Assembly: GCF_041102775.1 (NCBI RefSeq)
Contig: NZ_JBGCUO010000001.1
Location: 1,426,001 to 1,490,000 of the forward strand
Direction: 5' to 3'
DNA from: Alcanivorax sp. REN37
Lineage (GTDB): Bacteria; Pseudomonadota; Gammaproteobacteria; Pseudomonadales; Alcanivoracaceae
DNA: 64,000 nucleotides
The translations under genes and the position numbers were made by a program. Positions 28,755-38,103 of this stretch are shown piece after piece. Numbering within the stretch: position 1 is the stretch's first letter; each line of letters opens with the position of its first letter. The notes under the pieces are model-generated. The model had not been told where the DNA came from, did not search any database, and saw only the letters and a program-made list of their open reading frames with translations.

Positions 28755-30974
28755 ATGGCGGTATGGAGCCTGGTGGCGGGGCTACTGTGCGGTGCTTGGC
28801 TTGGTGGGCCCGGCCATTGGTCTTGGCAGTTATCGACGGCGGCCGGGGCGGTAACGGTGTGGCTGCTGTGGCGGCGTCAAGGGTGGTTGCTGGCAGCAAT
28901 CGTAGCGGGCCTGTGCTGGTCGGCGCTGGATTGGCACCACTATCTGCAGGCGCGCTGGCCGCCACAGCAGGACGGGGCGGTGGTGGCGGTGAGTGGCACC
29001 ATTGCGCTGTGGCCAGAGCATCTGCCCGGCACGCCACCGGTGACTCGGCTGGTGTTGGAGCAGGCGCGCTCCTCGGCGTGGCGGGGTACCCGGCGACTAC
29101 AGCTGACGTCCTACCAACCCCTAGAGCTGGTGGGCGGTGAGCTGCTGCATGGCAGCGTCCGGTTGCGCTCACCGCGTGGGCGCGTCAATGCCGGCAGCCG
29201 CGATAGCGCTCAGCTGGATGCCGCGCGCAACATCCATGCGCGTGGCACCTTGCTGACGGTGACGGCAGTGGAGCCTGGTAAACACCTTGCTGCCCGAGCG
29301 CAGTTGGCAGCCCAACTCAGGCAGCGCTCCGGCATTAGTTTCGGTGAGCGTATCTTGCCGGCGTTAGTGGTGGCAGATCGCCGCGCGCTGACCGAGGCCG
29401 ACTGGTTGTTGATGCAGCGCACCGGCACCGCCCATCTGCTCGCGATCTCCGGGCTGCATGTGGGCTGGATTGCCGGTGCGGTGTGGTGGCTGGCACGGCG
29501 CTTGGCCAGTGTACGCGCTGGCCGGGGAGAACTGGCTCAGCACTGGGCGGTGTGGCCAGCGGCATTAGCAGCGTGGATGTATGCCGATTTGGCCGGCTAT
29601 GCGGTGCCGGTGACCCGTGCCGTATTGATGGGGATGGCGCTGTGGGGCACCCAGCTACTGCGGCTGCGCGCGTCGTCGTGGCAGGTGCTCGGCGGCGCAG
29701 CGGCGTTGGTGCTGCTGTGGCATCCGCGCGCCGGCCTTGAATATGGCTTCTGGTTGTCGTTCGGCGCAGTGGCGTTGCTGCTGCAAAGCCACGCGCTGGG
29801 GGTGCGGCGGTTGGTGGCGCTGCAATGGCAGTTGTCTTGGGGCGTAGGTGCGCTGGCGGCATGGCTGTTCGCCGAATGGGGGTTGGTCGCGCCGTTGGCG
29901 AATTTGGTGGCAGTGCCGGTGTTCACCATGTTGGTGGTGCCCTTGGCCTTGCTGGGCAGCCTGGTGCCCGGGGCGGAGTCGCTGCTGGGGGCGGCAGCCG
30001 GGGTGTTGGATTTACTTGAGTGGCTGCTGCAGGGGCTCGACCGCGCCAACGTGCTGCTGCCGGCACCAGTGCGGGCATCGCAGCTGCTGGCACTGATAGC
30101 GGCAGGGTTGGTGCTGTGGGCACCGCCCGGCCCAGTGGCGCGTTACTGGTCGCTGTGCTTGTTACTGCCTTGGTGGTGGCCAGCGCTGTCGCGCCCGGCA
30201 CCGGGAGACTTCGACTTGATCGTGTTTGATGTGGGGCAGGGGCAAGCGGTGGCAATCCGCACCGCCTCGGGCGCGGTGCTCTACGATGCCGGACCGGGTG
30301 GGCCGTGGGGCAGTCTGGGTGCGCAAGTGGTGGCGCCCTGGCTGCGACAACAGCGCTTGTCGCTGACCGCCGCTTGGATCAGCCACGCCGATTTGGATCA
30401 TGCCGGTGGCTGGCCGGCGCTGGCGCCGCGGCTGCACGGGCCACTGTGGGGCGGCAACCCGGAACAGCTGCCTGGCAGTCGGCGGTGCGAGGCAGGGCAA
30501 CGTTGGCAACAAGATGGTGTTCGCTTTGAGGTGTTCTGGCCACCGCCGGGTTGGCTTCCCGATAGCACCAACAGTGCCAGCTGTGTGGTACGCGTGCGTG
30601 GTCGTCATGGCGATGCTTGGCTTACCGGCGATATCCCCAAACCAGTGGAGTACCAGTTGGCGGCGCTGCTTGCATCACACACTCGGTCGGTATTTTCGGT
30701 ACTTCTGGTGCCGCATCACGGCAGTACCACCAGCTCCAGCTATACACTGCTGCGGGCGCTGGCGCCGCAGGCTGCGGTGGTCAGCGCCGGTCATCGCAAC
30801 CGCTATGGCCATCCGGCTGCGAAGGTGCAACAACGCTACCATCAGCTGGGCATACCGCTGTGGAATACCGCCGACCACGGCATGATTGAGTTTCGATTAC
30901 GCGGCTCCCATAATCCGGCGCCATTGCTGTGGCGGTCGCTGTCCGCCCCGCCGTGGCGCCTGCCGGAGTCGTGA
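28755..30974 (+). CDS. comEC: DNA internalisation competence protein ComEC/Rec2
   Basis: About 739 residues from ATG 28755 behind AAGGAGG. An N-terminal membrane pair and a soluble domain (to about residue 200) lead to the multi-helix Competence domain (about 210-470, including AISGLHVGWIAG). A metallo-beta-lactamase-like domain follows with FDVGQGQAVAI, SHADLDHAGG (Asp546, Asp548, His549) and VPHHGSTTSSS. ComEC forms the inner-membrane channel for single-stranded DNA in natural transformation. The gene precedes exbB by 70 bases. Confidence 0.95.
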   Translation: MAVWSLVAGLLCGAWLGGPGHWSWQLSTAAGAVTVWLLWRRQGWLLAAIVAGLCWSALDWHHYLQARWPPQQDGAVVAVSGTIALWPEHLPGTPPVTRLVLEQARSSAWRGTRRLQLTSYQPLELVGGELLHGSVRLRSPRGRVNAGSRDSAQLDAARNIHARGTLLTVTAVEPGKHLAARAQLAAQLRQRSGISFGERILPALVVADRRALTEADWLLMQRTGTAHLLAISGLHVGWIAGAVWWLARRLASVRAGRGELAQHWAVWPAALAAWMYADLAGYAVPVTRAVLMGMALWGTQLLRLRASSWQVLGGAAALVLLWHPRAGLEYGFWLSFGAVALLLQSHALGVRRLVALQWQLSWGVGALAAWLFAEWGLVAPLANLVAVPVFTMLVVPLALLGSLVPGAESLLGAAAGVLDLLEWLLQGLDRANVLLPAPVRASQLLALIAAGLVLWAPPGPVARYWSLCLLLPWWWPALSRPAPGDFDLIVFDVGQGQAVAIRTASGAVLYDAGPGGPWGSLGAQVVAPWLRQQRLSLTAAWISHADLDHAGGWPALAPRLHGPLWGGNPEQLPGSRRCEAGQRWQQDGVRFEVFWPPPGWLPDSTNSASCVVRVRGRHGDAWLTGDIPKPVEYQLAALLASHTRSVFSVLLVPHHGSTTSSSYTLLRALAPQAAVVSAGHRNRYGHPAAKVQQRYHQLGIPLWNTADHGMIEFRLRGSHNPAPLLWRSLSAPPWRLPES

Positions 30975-31043
30975 TCGTCTCTGCATGTCGGGATGCGACC
31001 GGGTTGCCACGGCAGCGCACACGCATGACAAAGGGGGATGCAC

Positions 31044-31667
31044 GTGCTGGAGATCGTCATTGCCGGGGGCTGGATGATGGCCCCCATTCTGTTGTCCATG
31101 GCGCTGGCCATGGCCATTGTCGGGGAACGGTTCTGGAGTTTGCGGCCGGGCCAGTTGGCACCGGCTGGCTTACTTGGGGAAGTACAGGCCAGCTGGCGAC
31201 CGGAGTCCGGTGCTCAGTACCTGCAGGCACTGCGCAGCAACTCGGCCCTCGGCCGGGTATTGGCGGCAGCGCTGGCGTCGCCGCAGGCGGACCGTCAGCA
31301 GCGCAAGGAACGCATGGAGGAGGCCGCCAGCCAAGAAATCCATGACATGGAAAAATTCCTCAACGTGCTCGGTACTGTGGCTAACATTGCGCCCTTGCTT
31401 GGTTTGCTGGGCACCGTGTTCGGCATGATCGCGGTGTTTTCTGCGATCATGCTCCACGGTAGCGGTGACACCGGGCAACTGGCTGGTGGCATTTCTGAAG
31501 CGCTGATCACTACCGCTGCTGGCCTGATCGTGGCAATTCCGGCGATGTTCTTCTACCGCTTCTTTCTACGCCGAGTGGATGAAATTGCGGTGCGCATGGA
31601 GCAGAATGCCGTCGCGCTGCTGGATTGGCTTGATCGCTCCGGGCCGGAGCACGGGGCCGCATCATGA
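31044..31667 (+). CDS. exbB: ExbB/TolQ/MotA-type proton channel protein
   Basis: A 207-residue membrane protein. Three membrane segments lie near residues 8-25, 110-130 and 150-172, with ILLSMALAMAIVGERFW, LLGLLGTVFGMI and LITTAAGLIVAIPAMFFYRFF, typical of ExbB. The start GTG 31044 is preferred to ATG 31038 because AAGGGGG lies six bases before the GTG and touches the ATG. It pairs with ExbD to use the proton gradient and energise TonB-type or related envelope processes. No tonB gene is adjacent. Its last bases overlap exbD (ATGA). Confidence 0.92.
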   Translation: MLEIVIAGGWMMAPILLSMALAMAIVGERFWSLRPGQLAPAGLLGEVQASWRPESGAQYLQALRSNSALGRVLAAALASPQADRQQRKERMEEAASQEIHDMEKFLNVLGTVANIAPLLGLLGTVFGMIAVFSAIMLHGSGDTGQLAGGISEALITTAAGLIVAIPAMFFYRFFLRRVDEIAVRMEQNAVALLDWLDRSGPEHGAAS

Positions 31668-32086
31668 GGTTCCGCCGCCAACGGGCGGACGAGGTGTCGA
31701 TCAACTTGACGCCTTTGATCGACGTGGTGTTTCTGCTGTTGATCTTTTTCATGGTGGCCACCACCTTCACCCGCGAAACACGGCTCGGCGTGATCCTGCC
31801 GGAAGCCGATGGCCAAGCTGCTACGGCGGACGTGGAGGGCATTGAAGTGGTGGTGACCGCCAATGGCCAGTACCGGCTTGACGGCGAAACCTTGCCACAA
31901 TCGGACCGTGGTGCCCTGCGTAACGCACTGGCGCGCCATGTGCAGGAGGGCGCGGTGCCGCCGGCGCTGACGCTCACCGCGGACGCCGAAGCCAGCCACC
32001 AAGCGGTAGTGTGGGTGATGGATGTGGCCGGCCAGCTCGGCTTCACACGCCTGCGCATCACCACTCAGGAACCATCCGGGGAGTAA
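31664..32086 (+). CDS. exbD: ExbD/TolR biopolymer transport protein
   Basis: A 140-residue protein with a short cytoplasmic N-terminus and one membrane helix (residues 17-37). The helix carries the key aspartate in VSINLTPLIDVVFLLLIFFM. A periplasmic domain follows (about 45-135). Together with ExbB it forms the proton-driven stator. The start overlaps exbB. It is followed after 9 bases by msbA, so energy and envelope transport genes appear cotranscribed. Confidence 0.94.
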   Translation: MRFRRQRADEVSINLTPLIDVVFLLLIFFMVATTFTRETRLGVILPEADGQAATADVEGIEVVVTANGQYRLDGETLPQSDRGALRNALARHVQEGAVPPALTLTADAEASHQAVVWVMDVAGQLGFTRLRITTQEPSGE

Positions 32087-32095
32087 CCCAGATCA

Positions 32096-33835
32096 ATGAG
32101 CGATTCACAGGACACCACCTGGCAGACCTATAAACGGCTGCTGCAGTACACCCGTCGGCATTGGTGGATCATGCTCGGCAGTGTGGTCGGCTACGCGCTC
32201 TATTCCGCCATGAACCCGTTGATGGCGGAAATGATGCGTGTGATCACCGAGACCATCAGCAATCCGACGCCGGTGATGGTGTTGGTGATCTGTGTCGCGC
32301 CCGTGTGCTTCACGGTGATCCAAGGCATTGGCCAGTTCCTCGGCAACTACTGCCTCACTTGGGTGGGGCAGCGCATTGTCTACGACCTGCGCAACGAAAC
32401 CTTCCAGCATGTGCTGCGGCTGCCCACCCGCGACTTCCAGAAGTCCTCATCTGGCCACTTATTGTCGAAGATCACCTATGACGCGCAACAGGTCACGGCG
32501 GCTGCCACAGATGCGGTGACCGTGATCCTGCGTGAAGGGCTGACGGTGGTCGGGCTACTGGCGTACTTGTTCTACAGCAACTGGAAGTTGACGCTGATCC
32601 TGTTCACCGTCGGGCCCATCATTGGGTTGCTGGTGAACTACATGAGCCGGCGGTTCCGTGCCATCAGCCGCCGCATCCAGACCAGCATGGGCAGTATCAC
32701 TCAGTTCCTTAGCGAAGCCATCGAAGGCAACCAGGCGGTGAAGATTTTCTCCGGCCAAAAGCTGGAAGAAGAGCGCTTCGAGTACGCCAGTCGCCGGTTC
32801 CAGAAGCAGCACGTGAAGCTGGAAGTGAGCAAGGTCACCAGCACCGTCACCGTGCAGTTCGTGGTGTCGATGGGCATTGGCGTCATCACTTATCTCTACA
32901 TCCGCGTTATGGGTGAGGCCATTTCGGTGGGTGAATTCCTCGCCTTCATCGCGGCGGTCGCCTTGATTCAGAAACCGATCAAGCAGCTCACTGACGTCAA
33001 TGCCAAGATTCAGCGCGGCGTCACCGGTGCGGCGTCCACCTTTGAGCTGATGGACCGCCCGCTAGAGCCGGATACCGGCACGCGGCCGCTGGAACGTGCC
33101 CAAGGCGCGCTGGAATTTCGCAACGTCACCTTCGGCTACAGCCCGGATGCGCCGGTGGTGCAGGACCTGTCGTTTACCGTCAAACCCGGTGAAACCGTGG
33201 CGCTGGTCGGGCGTTCCGGGGCCGGCAAGAGCACCATCGCCACCTTGATCCCACGTTTCTATGACCCCGACCAGGGCGAGATCTTGCTGGATGGTCAGCC
33301 GCTCACTGACTACCGATTGCAGGACTTGCGCCGCCAGATTGCGATGGTCACGCAGAAGGTGGTGTTGTTTAACGACAACGTGCGCAACAACATTGCCTAC
33401 GGCGAGCTGCGCGGCATCAGTGACGAGCAGATCATCGCTGCCGCCCGTGACGCCTATGCCTGGAACTTCATTGAAGAACTGGAGCAAGGGCTTGATACCC
33501 AGATCGGACAGGATGGCACCCAGCTTTCTGGCGGTCAGCGCCAGCGCTTGGCGATTGCTCGCGCGCTGCTCAAAGATGCGCCGCTGCTAATTATGGACGA
33601 GGCCACCTCGGCGCTGGACAACGAGTCCGAGCACTACATCCAGCAGGCGCTGGAGCAGGTGATGGCCAACCGCACCACGCTGGTAATCGCGCATCGGTTG
33701 TCCACTATTGAAAAAGCCGACCGCATCCTGGTACTGGATCAAGGTCGCTTGGTGGAAAGCGGCACCCACGACGAGCTGCTGGCCCGTGGCGGCCTCTACA
33801 GCCAATTGCACAGCATGAACTTCGCAGGCTCCTGA
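32096..33835 (+). CDS. msbA: lipid A export ATP-binding/permease protein MsbA
   Basis: A 579-residue ABC half-transporter (E. coli MsbA has 582). Six membrane helices occupy about residues 15-310. The nucleotide-binding domain has Walker A GRSGAGKST, signature LSGGQRQRLAIARALL, Walker B LLIMDEATSALD and the H-loop AHRLST. It flips lipid A-core across the inner membrane. The gene lies directly before lpxK, as in Enterobacterales, whereas the surrounding block follows the Pseudomonas order. Confidence 0.95.
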   Translation: MSDSQDTTWQTYKRLLQYTRRHWWIMLGSVVGYALYSAMNPLMAEMMRVITETISNPTPVMVLVICVAPVCFTVIQGIGQFLGNYCLTWVGQRIVYDLRNETFQHVLRLPTRDFQKSSSGHLLSKITYDAQQVTAAATDAVTVILREGLTVVGLLAYLFYSNWKLTLILFTVGPIIGLLVNYMSRRFRAISRRIQTSMGSITQFLSEAIEGNQAVKIFSGQKLEEERFEYASRRFQKQHVKLEVSKVTSTVTVQFVVSMGIGVITYLYIRVMGEAISVGEFLAFIAAVALIQKPIKQLTDVNAKIQRGVTGAASTFELMDRPLEPDTGTRPLERAQGALEFRNVTFGYSPDAPVVQDLSFTVKPGETVALVGRSGAGKSTIATLIPRFYDPDQGEILLDGQPLTDYRLQDLRRQIAMVTQKVVLFNDNVRNNIAYGELRGISDEQIIAAARDAYAWNFIEELEQGLDTQIGQDGTQLSGGQRQRLAIARALLKDAPLLIMDEATSALDNESEHYIQQALEQVMANRTTLVIAHRLSTIEKADRILVLDQGRLVESGTHDELLARGGLYSQLHSMNFAGS

Positions 33836-33837
33836 CG

Positions 33838-34833
33838 GTGAAAGCGCGTCTGTCCCGGTATCTTGATGCGGTCTGGTACCAAGGCCGTCCGGGGCTGACC
33901 TGGCTGCGTCCGCTGTCGTGGCTCACCGCCAAGGTGGCCGCGCGGCGGCTAAGACGCTTCCGCGTCGCCGCCCAGCGCCCGCCGCTACCAGTGCTGGTGG
34001 TGGGCAACGTTACAGTCGGTGGCACCGGCAAGACACCTATGGTCACCGCCTTGTGCGCGGAAGCCGCCGCCCGGCAACTAAAAGTAGTGATCATTTCCCG
34101 TGGCTACGGCGCCCAGCCGCCGGCGTGGCCGTGGATCGTAACATCAGAGCAGGATGCTGCTGCCTGCGGCGATGAGCCGTTGATGTTGGCACAGCTCACC
34201 GGCGTGCCGGTGATCATTGACCCGCAGCGCGCCCGCGCATTGGCGGCGGCGCAGGCGCTACAGCCGGATCTGGTGATCAGCGACGACGGCCTGCAGCACT
34301 ATGCGTTGCCGCGCAGTGCCGAGCTGGTAATGCTGGACGGCGCCCGTGGACTCGGTAACGGGCGCTGCCTGCCGTGCGGGCCGCTGCGCGAGCCGGCCAC
34401 ACGCCTACAGCAGGTTGACTGGATTGTCAGCAACGGGCCGTTACGGCAGCCGCTAGCGCTGCCGGTGCAGACTTTAGCGCTCGAATTTTCTGGATTCCGC
34501 CATAGCAGCACGGGTGAGTGCTTGTCGCCGACGGAGTTTGCCGCCCGGCATCCCCGTGTACATGCGGTGGCGGGTATCGGCAATCCGCAGCGCTTTTTCA
34601 GTCAGCTGCGCACGCTGGGACTGGACGTCCTAGAACACCCCTTTGCCGACCATCACCAGTACCGCGCCGAGGACTTGCCGCGGGAACCGGCGTTGCCGTG
34701 CGTGGTCACGGAAAAAGACGCGGTTAAATTGGCGGCGATAGCGGAAGTGTGGGTAGCGCCGGTGATCGCGCGCCTACCGCAGGGCCTCGCCGGCATCATC
34801 ATCGACACCACGCTGGCCCGTGCGGCCGGCTGA
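33838..34833 (+). CDS. lpxK: tetraacyldisaccharide 4'-kinase LpxK
   Basis: A 331-residue LpxK starting at GTG two bases after msbA. GGTGKT at residues 61-66 is the P-loop, and PVLVVGNVTVG, RGYG and ISDDGLQHY are family motifs. It phosphorylates the disaccharide at the 4' position in lipid A synthesis at the inner membrane. Its coupling to msbA suits coordinated lipid A production and export. The next gene is kdsB after only 28 bases. The small Trm112-like gene often found between lpxK and kdsB is missing. Confidence 0.95.
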   Translation: MKARLSRYLDAVWYQGRPGLTWLRPLSWLTAKVAARRLRRFRVAAQRPPLPVLVVGNVTVGGTGKTPMVTALCAEAAARQLKVVIISRGYGAQPPAWPWIVTSEQDAAACGDEPLMLAQLTGVPVIIDPQRARALAAAQALQPDLVISDDGLQHYALPRSAELVMLDGARGLGNGRCLPCGPLREPATRLQQVDWIVSNGPLRQPLALPVQTLALEFSGFRHSSTGECLSPTEFAARHPRVHAVAGIGNPQRFFSQLRTLGLDVLEHPFADHHQYRAEDLPREPALPCVVTEKDAVKLAAIAEVWVAPVIARLPQGLAGIIIDTTLARAAG

Positions 34834-34861
34834 TTTCCACCCCTGAACAGTGAGCACTGCG

Positions 34862-35632
34862 ATGAGTTTCAAGGTCGTGATTCCCGCCCGTTTCAGCGCC
34901 AGCCGGCTGCCCGGCAAGCCGTTGGCCGACATCGGCGGGCTGCCGATGGTGGAACGCGTGCGGCGCCAATGTTTGCTCAGTGGCGCTGATGAAGTGTGGG
35001 TGGCCACCGATGACCAGCGCATCTATGACGTAGTCGCCGCTGCGGGTGGCCAGGTGCTGATGACCCGTGGCGATCATCCATCCGGCACCGACCGGCTGCA
35101 GGAAGTGGCGCAGCTGCTGGGCTGCGGCGACCAAGACATCCTCGTTAACGTGCAGGGCGATGAACCGCTGATTCCGCCGGCGGTGATCGACCAAGTGGCC
35201 GGCAACTTGGCCGCCCACGAAGGATTTGGTATTGCCACGCTGTGTGAGCCGATCGAACGTCGCGCTGATCTGTTCAATGCCAACATCGTCAAGACGGTGT
35301 TCGACGTGCACGGGCGCGCGCTGTATTTCAGCCGTGCGCCGATCGCTTGGGATCGCAGTGAATTCGGCACCCCGGCGGCGGCCGATGCGCCGCTCAAAAC
35401 AGGCCAGTGGTGGCGTCACATTGGCATTTATGCCTATCGTGTCAGCCTGCTTAATCGTTATGTCGACTGGCCGCCGGCGCCGCTGGAGCAACTGGAATCG
35501 CTGGAACAACTGCGTGCCATGTATCACGGCGTGCCGATCCATGTGGCTCCGGCCTGCGCTGAAGTACCTGGCGGCGTCGACACCCCCGAGGACCTGGCAC
35601 GTATGCGTGCCCTGATTGGAGACAAGCCATGA
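34862..35632 (+). CDS. kdsB: 3-deoxy-manno-octulosonate cytidylyltransferase KdsB
   Basis: A 256-residue nucleotidyltransferase. The N-terminal PARFSASRLPGKPLADIGG forms the CTP-binding loop, and VATDDQRI, LVNVQGDEPLI and LYFSRAPIAWDR follow. It activates KDO as CMP-KDO for the lipopolysaccharide inner core. The ATG at 34862 is chosen because homologues begin at SFKVVIPAR; a GTG at 34850 is in frame. It overlaps the phosphatase gene by ATGA. Confidence 0.95.
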   Translation: MSFKVVIPARFSASRLPGKPLADIGGLPMVERVRRQCLLSGADEVWVATDDQRIYDVVAAAGGQVLMTRGDHPSGTDRLQEVAQLLGCGDQDILVNVQGDEPLIPPAVIDQVAGNLAAHEGFGIATLCEPIERRADLFNANIVKTVFDVHGRALYFSRAPIAWDRSEFGTPAAADAPLKTGQWWRHIGIYAYRVSLLNRYVDWPPAPLEQLESLEQLRAMYHGVPIHVAPACAEVPGGVDTPEDLARMRALIGDKP

Positions 35633-36132
35633 CGGTATCGGTGTTGTTTGTATGCCTGGGGAATATCTGTCGCTCACCCACCGCTGATGGCGTATTGCGC
35701 CAACGTATCGCGGAAGCCGGGTGGGCCGATGTGGTGCGCGTGGACAGTGCCGGAACCGGCGACTGGCATCTGGGTAAAGGCCCGGATCCGCGTTCTACCG
35801 CTGCCGCCCGCGAACGCGGCTATGACCTCAGCAGCCTGCGTGCGCGTCAAGTCAGTGCCGAGGATTTCGCCGCGTTTGATTACGTGCTGGCGATGGACCG
35901 CAGCAACCTGGATGCCTTGCGCGCCATGTGTCCGGCCCAGTACACCGGCCACTTGAGTCTGTTCCTCGATTTTCACCCGCGCCGCGGTGCGGACGGCATT
36001 CCGGAAGAGGTGCCGGATCCTTACTACGGCGACGAGCACGGTTTCCCGCAGGTGCTGGACTTGGTCGAGGCCGCTTGCGACGGGCTGCTGGCTCATCTGG
36101 CCGACCGCTACCGGTTGCCCGCGCGTCCATGA
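35629..36132 (+). CDS. low-molecular-weight protein-tyrosine phosphatase
   Basis: A 167-residue phosphatase with the P-loop CLGNICRS (nucleophile Cys9, Arg15) and the general acid Asp130 in DPYYGDE. Family members dephosphorylate tyrosine residues, and some act with tyrosine kinases controlling polysaccharide export. No such kinase is in this window. It is translationally coupled to kdsB and murB (ATGA overlaps at both ends), as in Pseudomonas. Its physiological target is unknown. Confidence 0.93.
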   Translation: MTVSVLFVCLGNICRSPTADGVLRQRIAEAGWADVVRVDSAGTGDWHLGKGPDPRSTAAARERGYDLSSLRARQVSAEDFAAFDYVLAMDRSNLDALRAMCPAQYTGHLSLFLDFHPRRGADGIPEEVPDPYYGDEHGFPQVLDLVEAACDGLLAHLADRYRLPARP

Positions 36133-37184
36133 AGGTCACCGCCGACCACGATCTGACCGCACACAACACCTTGCGCTTGCCGGCGCGCGCGCAGTGGTGG
36201 GCGCAGCCGGCGTCAGTGGCGGCGCTGCAAGCGCTGGTGCAGGACCCAGCATGGCAGGGACTGCCGCGCACCGTCATCGGTGGTGGCAGCAATTTGGTGC
36301 TTGAAGGCACGCTGCCGGGGTTGGTGATCCAACCGCAACTGCGCGGTATCAGGGTGGAGCAGGACGACGGCAGCGGCCTGCATGTGACGGTGGGCGCCGG
36401 TGAGGACTGGGACCACTTAGTGGCCTATACCGTCGCTCAGGGCTGGTCCGGCTTGGAAAATCTGTCACTGATTCCTGGCACTGTGGGTGCCGCGCCGGTG
36501 CAGAACATTGGCGCCTATGGCGTGGAATTGTGCGAGCGGCTGGTGTCGTTGGAGGCAGTGGATCTGCGCACCGGCACGCTGCAGTCGTTCGACAACGCTG
36601 CGTGCCATTTCGGTTACCGCGACAGCTACTTCAAGCGTGAAGCGCCGGGGCGGTTCGCTATCGTCAGTGTGCGTCTGGCGCTGCGGCGGCAGGCGGAACC
36701 GGTGCTGCACTATGCCGATCTGGCCGCCCGCTTTGCCGCCTTGCCGAGCGCTCAGCAGAACGCCGCCGGCGTGCGCGAACTGGTGTGCGCATTGCGCCGC
36801 AGTAAGCTGCCAGACCCGGCGCAGCTGCCCAATGCTGGCAGTTTCTTCAAGAATCCGTTGGTCAGTGCGGCACGCTTTGATGCCTTGCAAGCCGAATACC
36901 CGGGTGTTCCCGGTCACCGCCAGGCCGACGGCAGCGTTAAGCTGGCGGCAGGCTGGTTGATCGAACAGGCCGGGTGGAAAGGGCGCGCGCTGGGTGCGGT
37001 GGGCATGCATGACCGCCAAGCGTTGGTGCTGGTGAACCATGGCGGCGCGGATGGCGCGGCGGTGCGCCGGTTGGCAGCACAGGTGGCCGCCGATGTAATG
37101 GCCCGTTTCGGCGTGGGGCTGGAGCAAGAGCCGATCGCGTTGGGGCAGGTGCTCAGCCCAGATGCTGTTTCAACACCCGCCTGA
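36129..37184 (+). CDS. murB: UDP-N-acetylenolpyruvoylglucosamine reductase MurB
   Basis: A 351-residue type I MurB. The N-terminal FAD-binding part has NTLRLPARA and GGGSNLVL, and LIPGTVGAAPVQNIGAYGVE follows. The catalytic serine is Ser238 in NAGSFFKNP (Ser229 in E. coli), and the C-terminal LEQEP supplies the acid residue. It reduces the enolpyruvyl group to form UDP-MurNAc for peptidoglycan. The ATG at 36129 overlaps the phosphatase stop. The last 32 bases overlap the convergent EamA gene. Confidence 0.95.
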   Translation: MKVTADHDLTAHNTLRLPARAQWWAQPASVAALQALVQDPAWQGLPRTVIGGGSNLVLEGTLPGLVIQPQLRGIRVEQDDGSGLHVTVGAGEDWDHLVAYTVAQGWSGLENLSLIPGTVGAAPVQNIGAYGVELCERLVSLEAVDLRTGTLQSFDNAACHFGYRDSYFKREAPGRFAIVSVRLALRRQAEPVLHYADLAARFAALPSAQQNAAGVRELVCALRRSKLPDPAQLPNAGSFFKNPLVSAARFDALQAEYPGVPGHRQADGSVKLAAGWLIEQAGWKGRALGAVGMHDRQALVLVNHGGADGAAVRRLAAQVAADVMARFGVGLEQEPIALGQVLSPDAVSTPA

Positions 37185-38103
37185 TCAGCTGCCAGCGGTT
37201 GATCAACAGTGATGCGAAAATCAGGCTGCAGCCGAGTATCTGGGCGCCATTCAGATACTCGCTGAACCAATAGGCGGCAAACAGCGTCACCCACAACGGC
37301 TCGAGGATCAGAATCACCGCGCCGTTGCTCTGCGCCGCCATGCTTTGCGACACCGTTTGCAGCAGAAAACGCGCGGCGGTGGCAATCACCACGCTGGCGA
37401 CAATCCAGCCGAACAGCGCCAGCGACATAGTGTCGAGCGTCGGTTGCCAGCGCTCGCCGTACAGCACCGACAGCAACGTGGTGCACACCCCCACCATCGC
37501 CAGCGCAATGGCGGTCAAGCCGATCACCGGCACCCGTGCGGCACCGGCCCGCCCATCGCGGCGTGGCCGACTGTCTTGGCTGGCGGCGCGGGTGTTGAGG
37601 TTAAAGAACACCGCAAAGCACGCTGCTGAAGCCAGGTAATACAGCTGTCCACCGGACAGGCGCACACCGTTGGCAAACGCCAAGAACGCCAGCCCAGTAA
37701 TGGCCACCGGAATAGCCACCCAAGTGCTGGTTGGCACCGTTTCCCGGAACACCGTGCGCGCGATCACCGGCACCATCACCACCGACAGGCTGGCAATGAA
37801 GGCCCCTTCCGCCAATGGCGTACCGGAACGCAGGCCCAATACCCACAACGTCATGCCGATGCCGAATACCGCGCCGACGCCGAGACTGCGGCTGAACTGG
37901 CCGGCACTCATGCGCCGCAACTGACGCCAACCCACCAGCGCCAACAGTAAGCTGGCGGTGAAGAAGCGGATCGACATGAACATTAGCGCGGGCATGTCTG
38001 TCACCGCCTCGCGGGAGAAGATCCAGCCGAGGGCGGCGCACAGCGTCACCAGCACCATGATCAGGTCGGCTTGAGCGGAGCGGGAAAGAGGCAAGAGACA
38101 CAT
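37153..38103 (-). CDS. EamA/DMT-family exporter
   Basis: A 316-residue protein from ATG 38103 with ten hydrophobic segments in two halves, the EamA repeat architecture (for example LFGIGMTLWVLGLRSGTPLA in the first half and VILILEPLWVTLFAAYWFSEY in the second). Members are drug/metabolite transporters of uncertain substrate, often amino acids or their derivatives. The frame stays open upstream to 38598, but that part has no hydrophobic or family character. The gene stands alone and ends inside the tail of murB. Confidence 0.86.
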   Translation of the reverse strand: MCLLPLSRSAQADLIMVLVTLCAALGWIFSREAVTDMPALMFMSIRFFTASLLLALVGWRQLRRMSAGQFSRSLGVGAVFGIGMTLWVLGLRSGTPLAEGAFIASLSVVMVPVIARTVFRETVPTSTWVAIPVAITGLAFLAFANGVRLSGGQLYYLASAACFAVFFNLNTRAASQDSRPRRDGRAGAARVPVIGLTAIALAMVGVCTTLLSVLYGERWQPTLDTMSLALFGWIVASVVIATAARFLLQTVSQSMAAQSNGAVILILEPLWVTLFAAYWFSEYLNGAQILGCSLIFASLLINRWQLIRRVLKQHLG

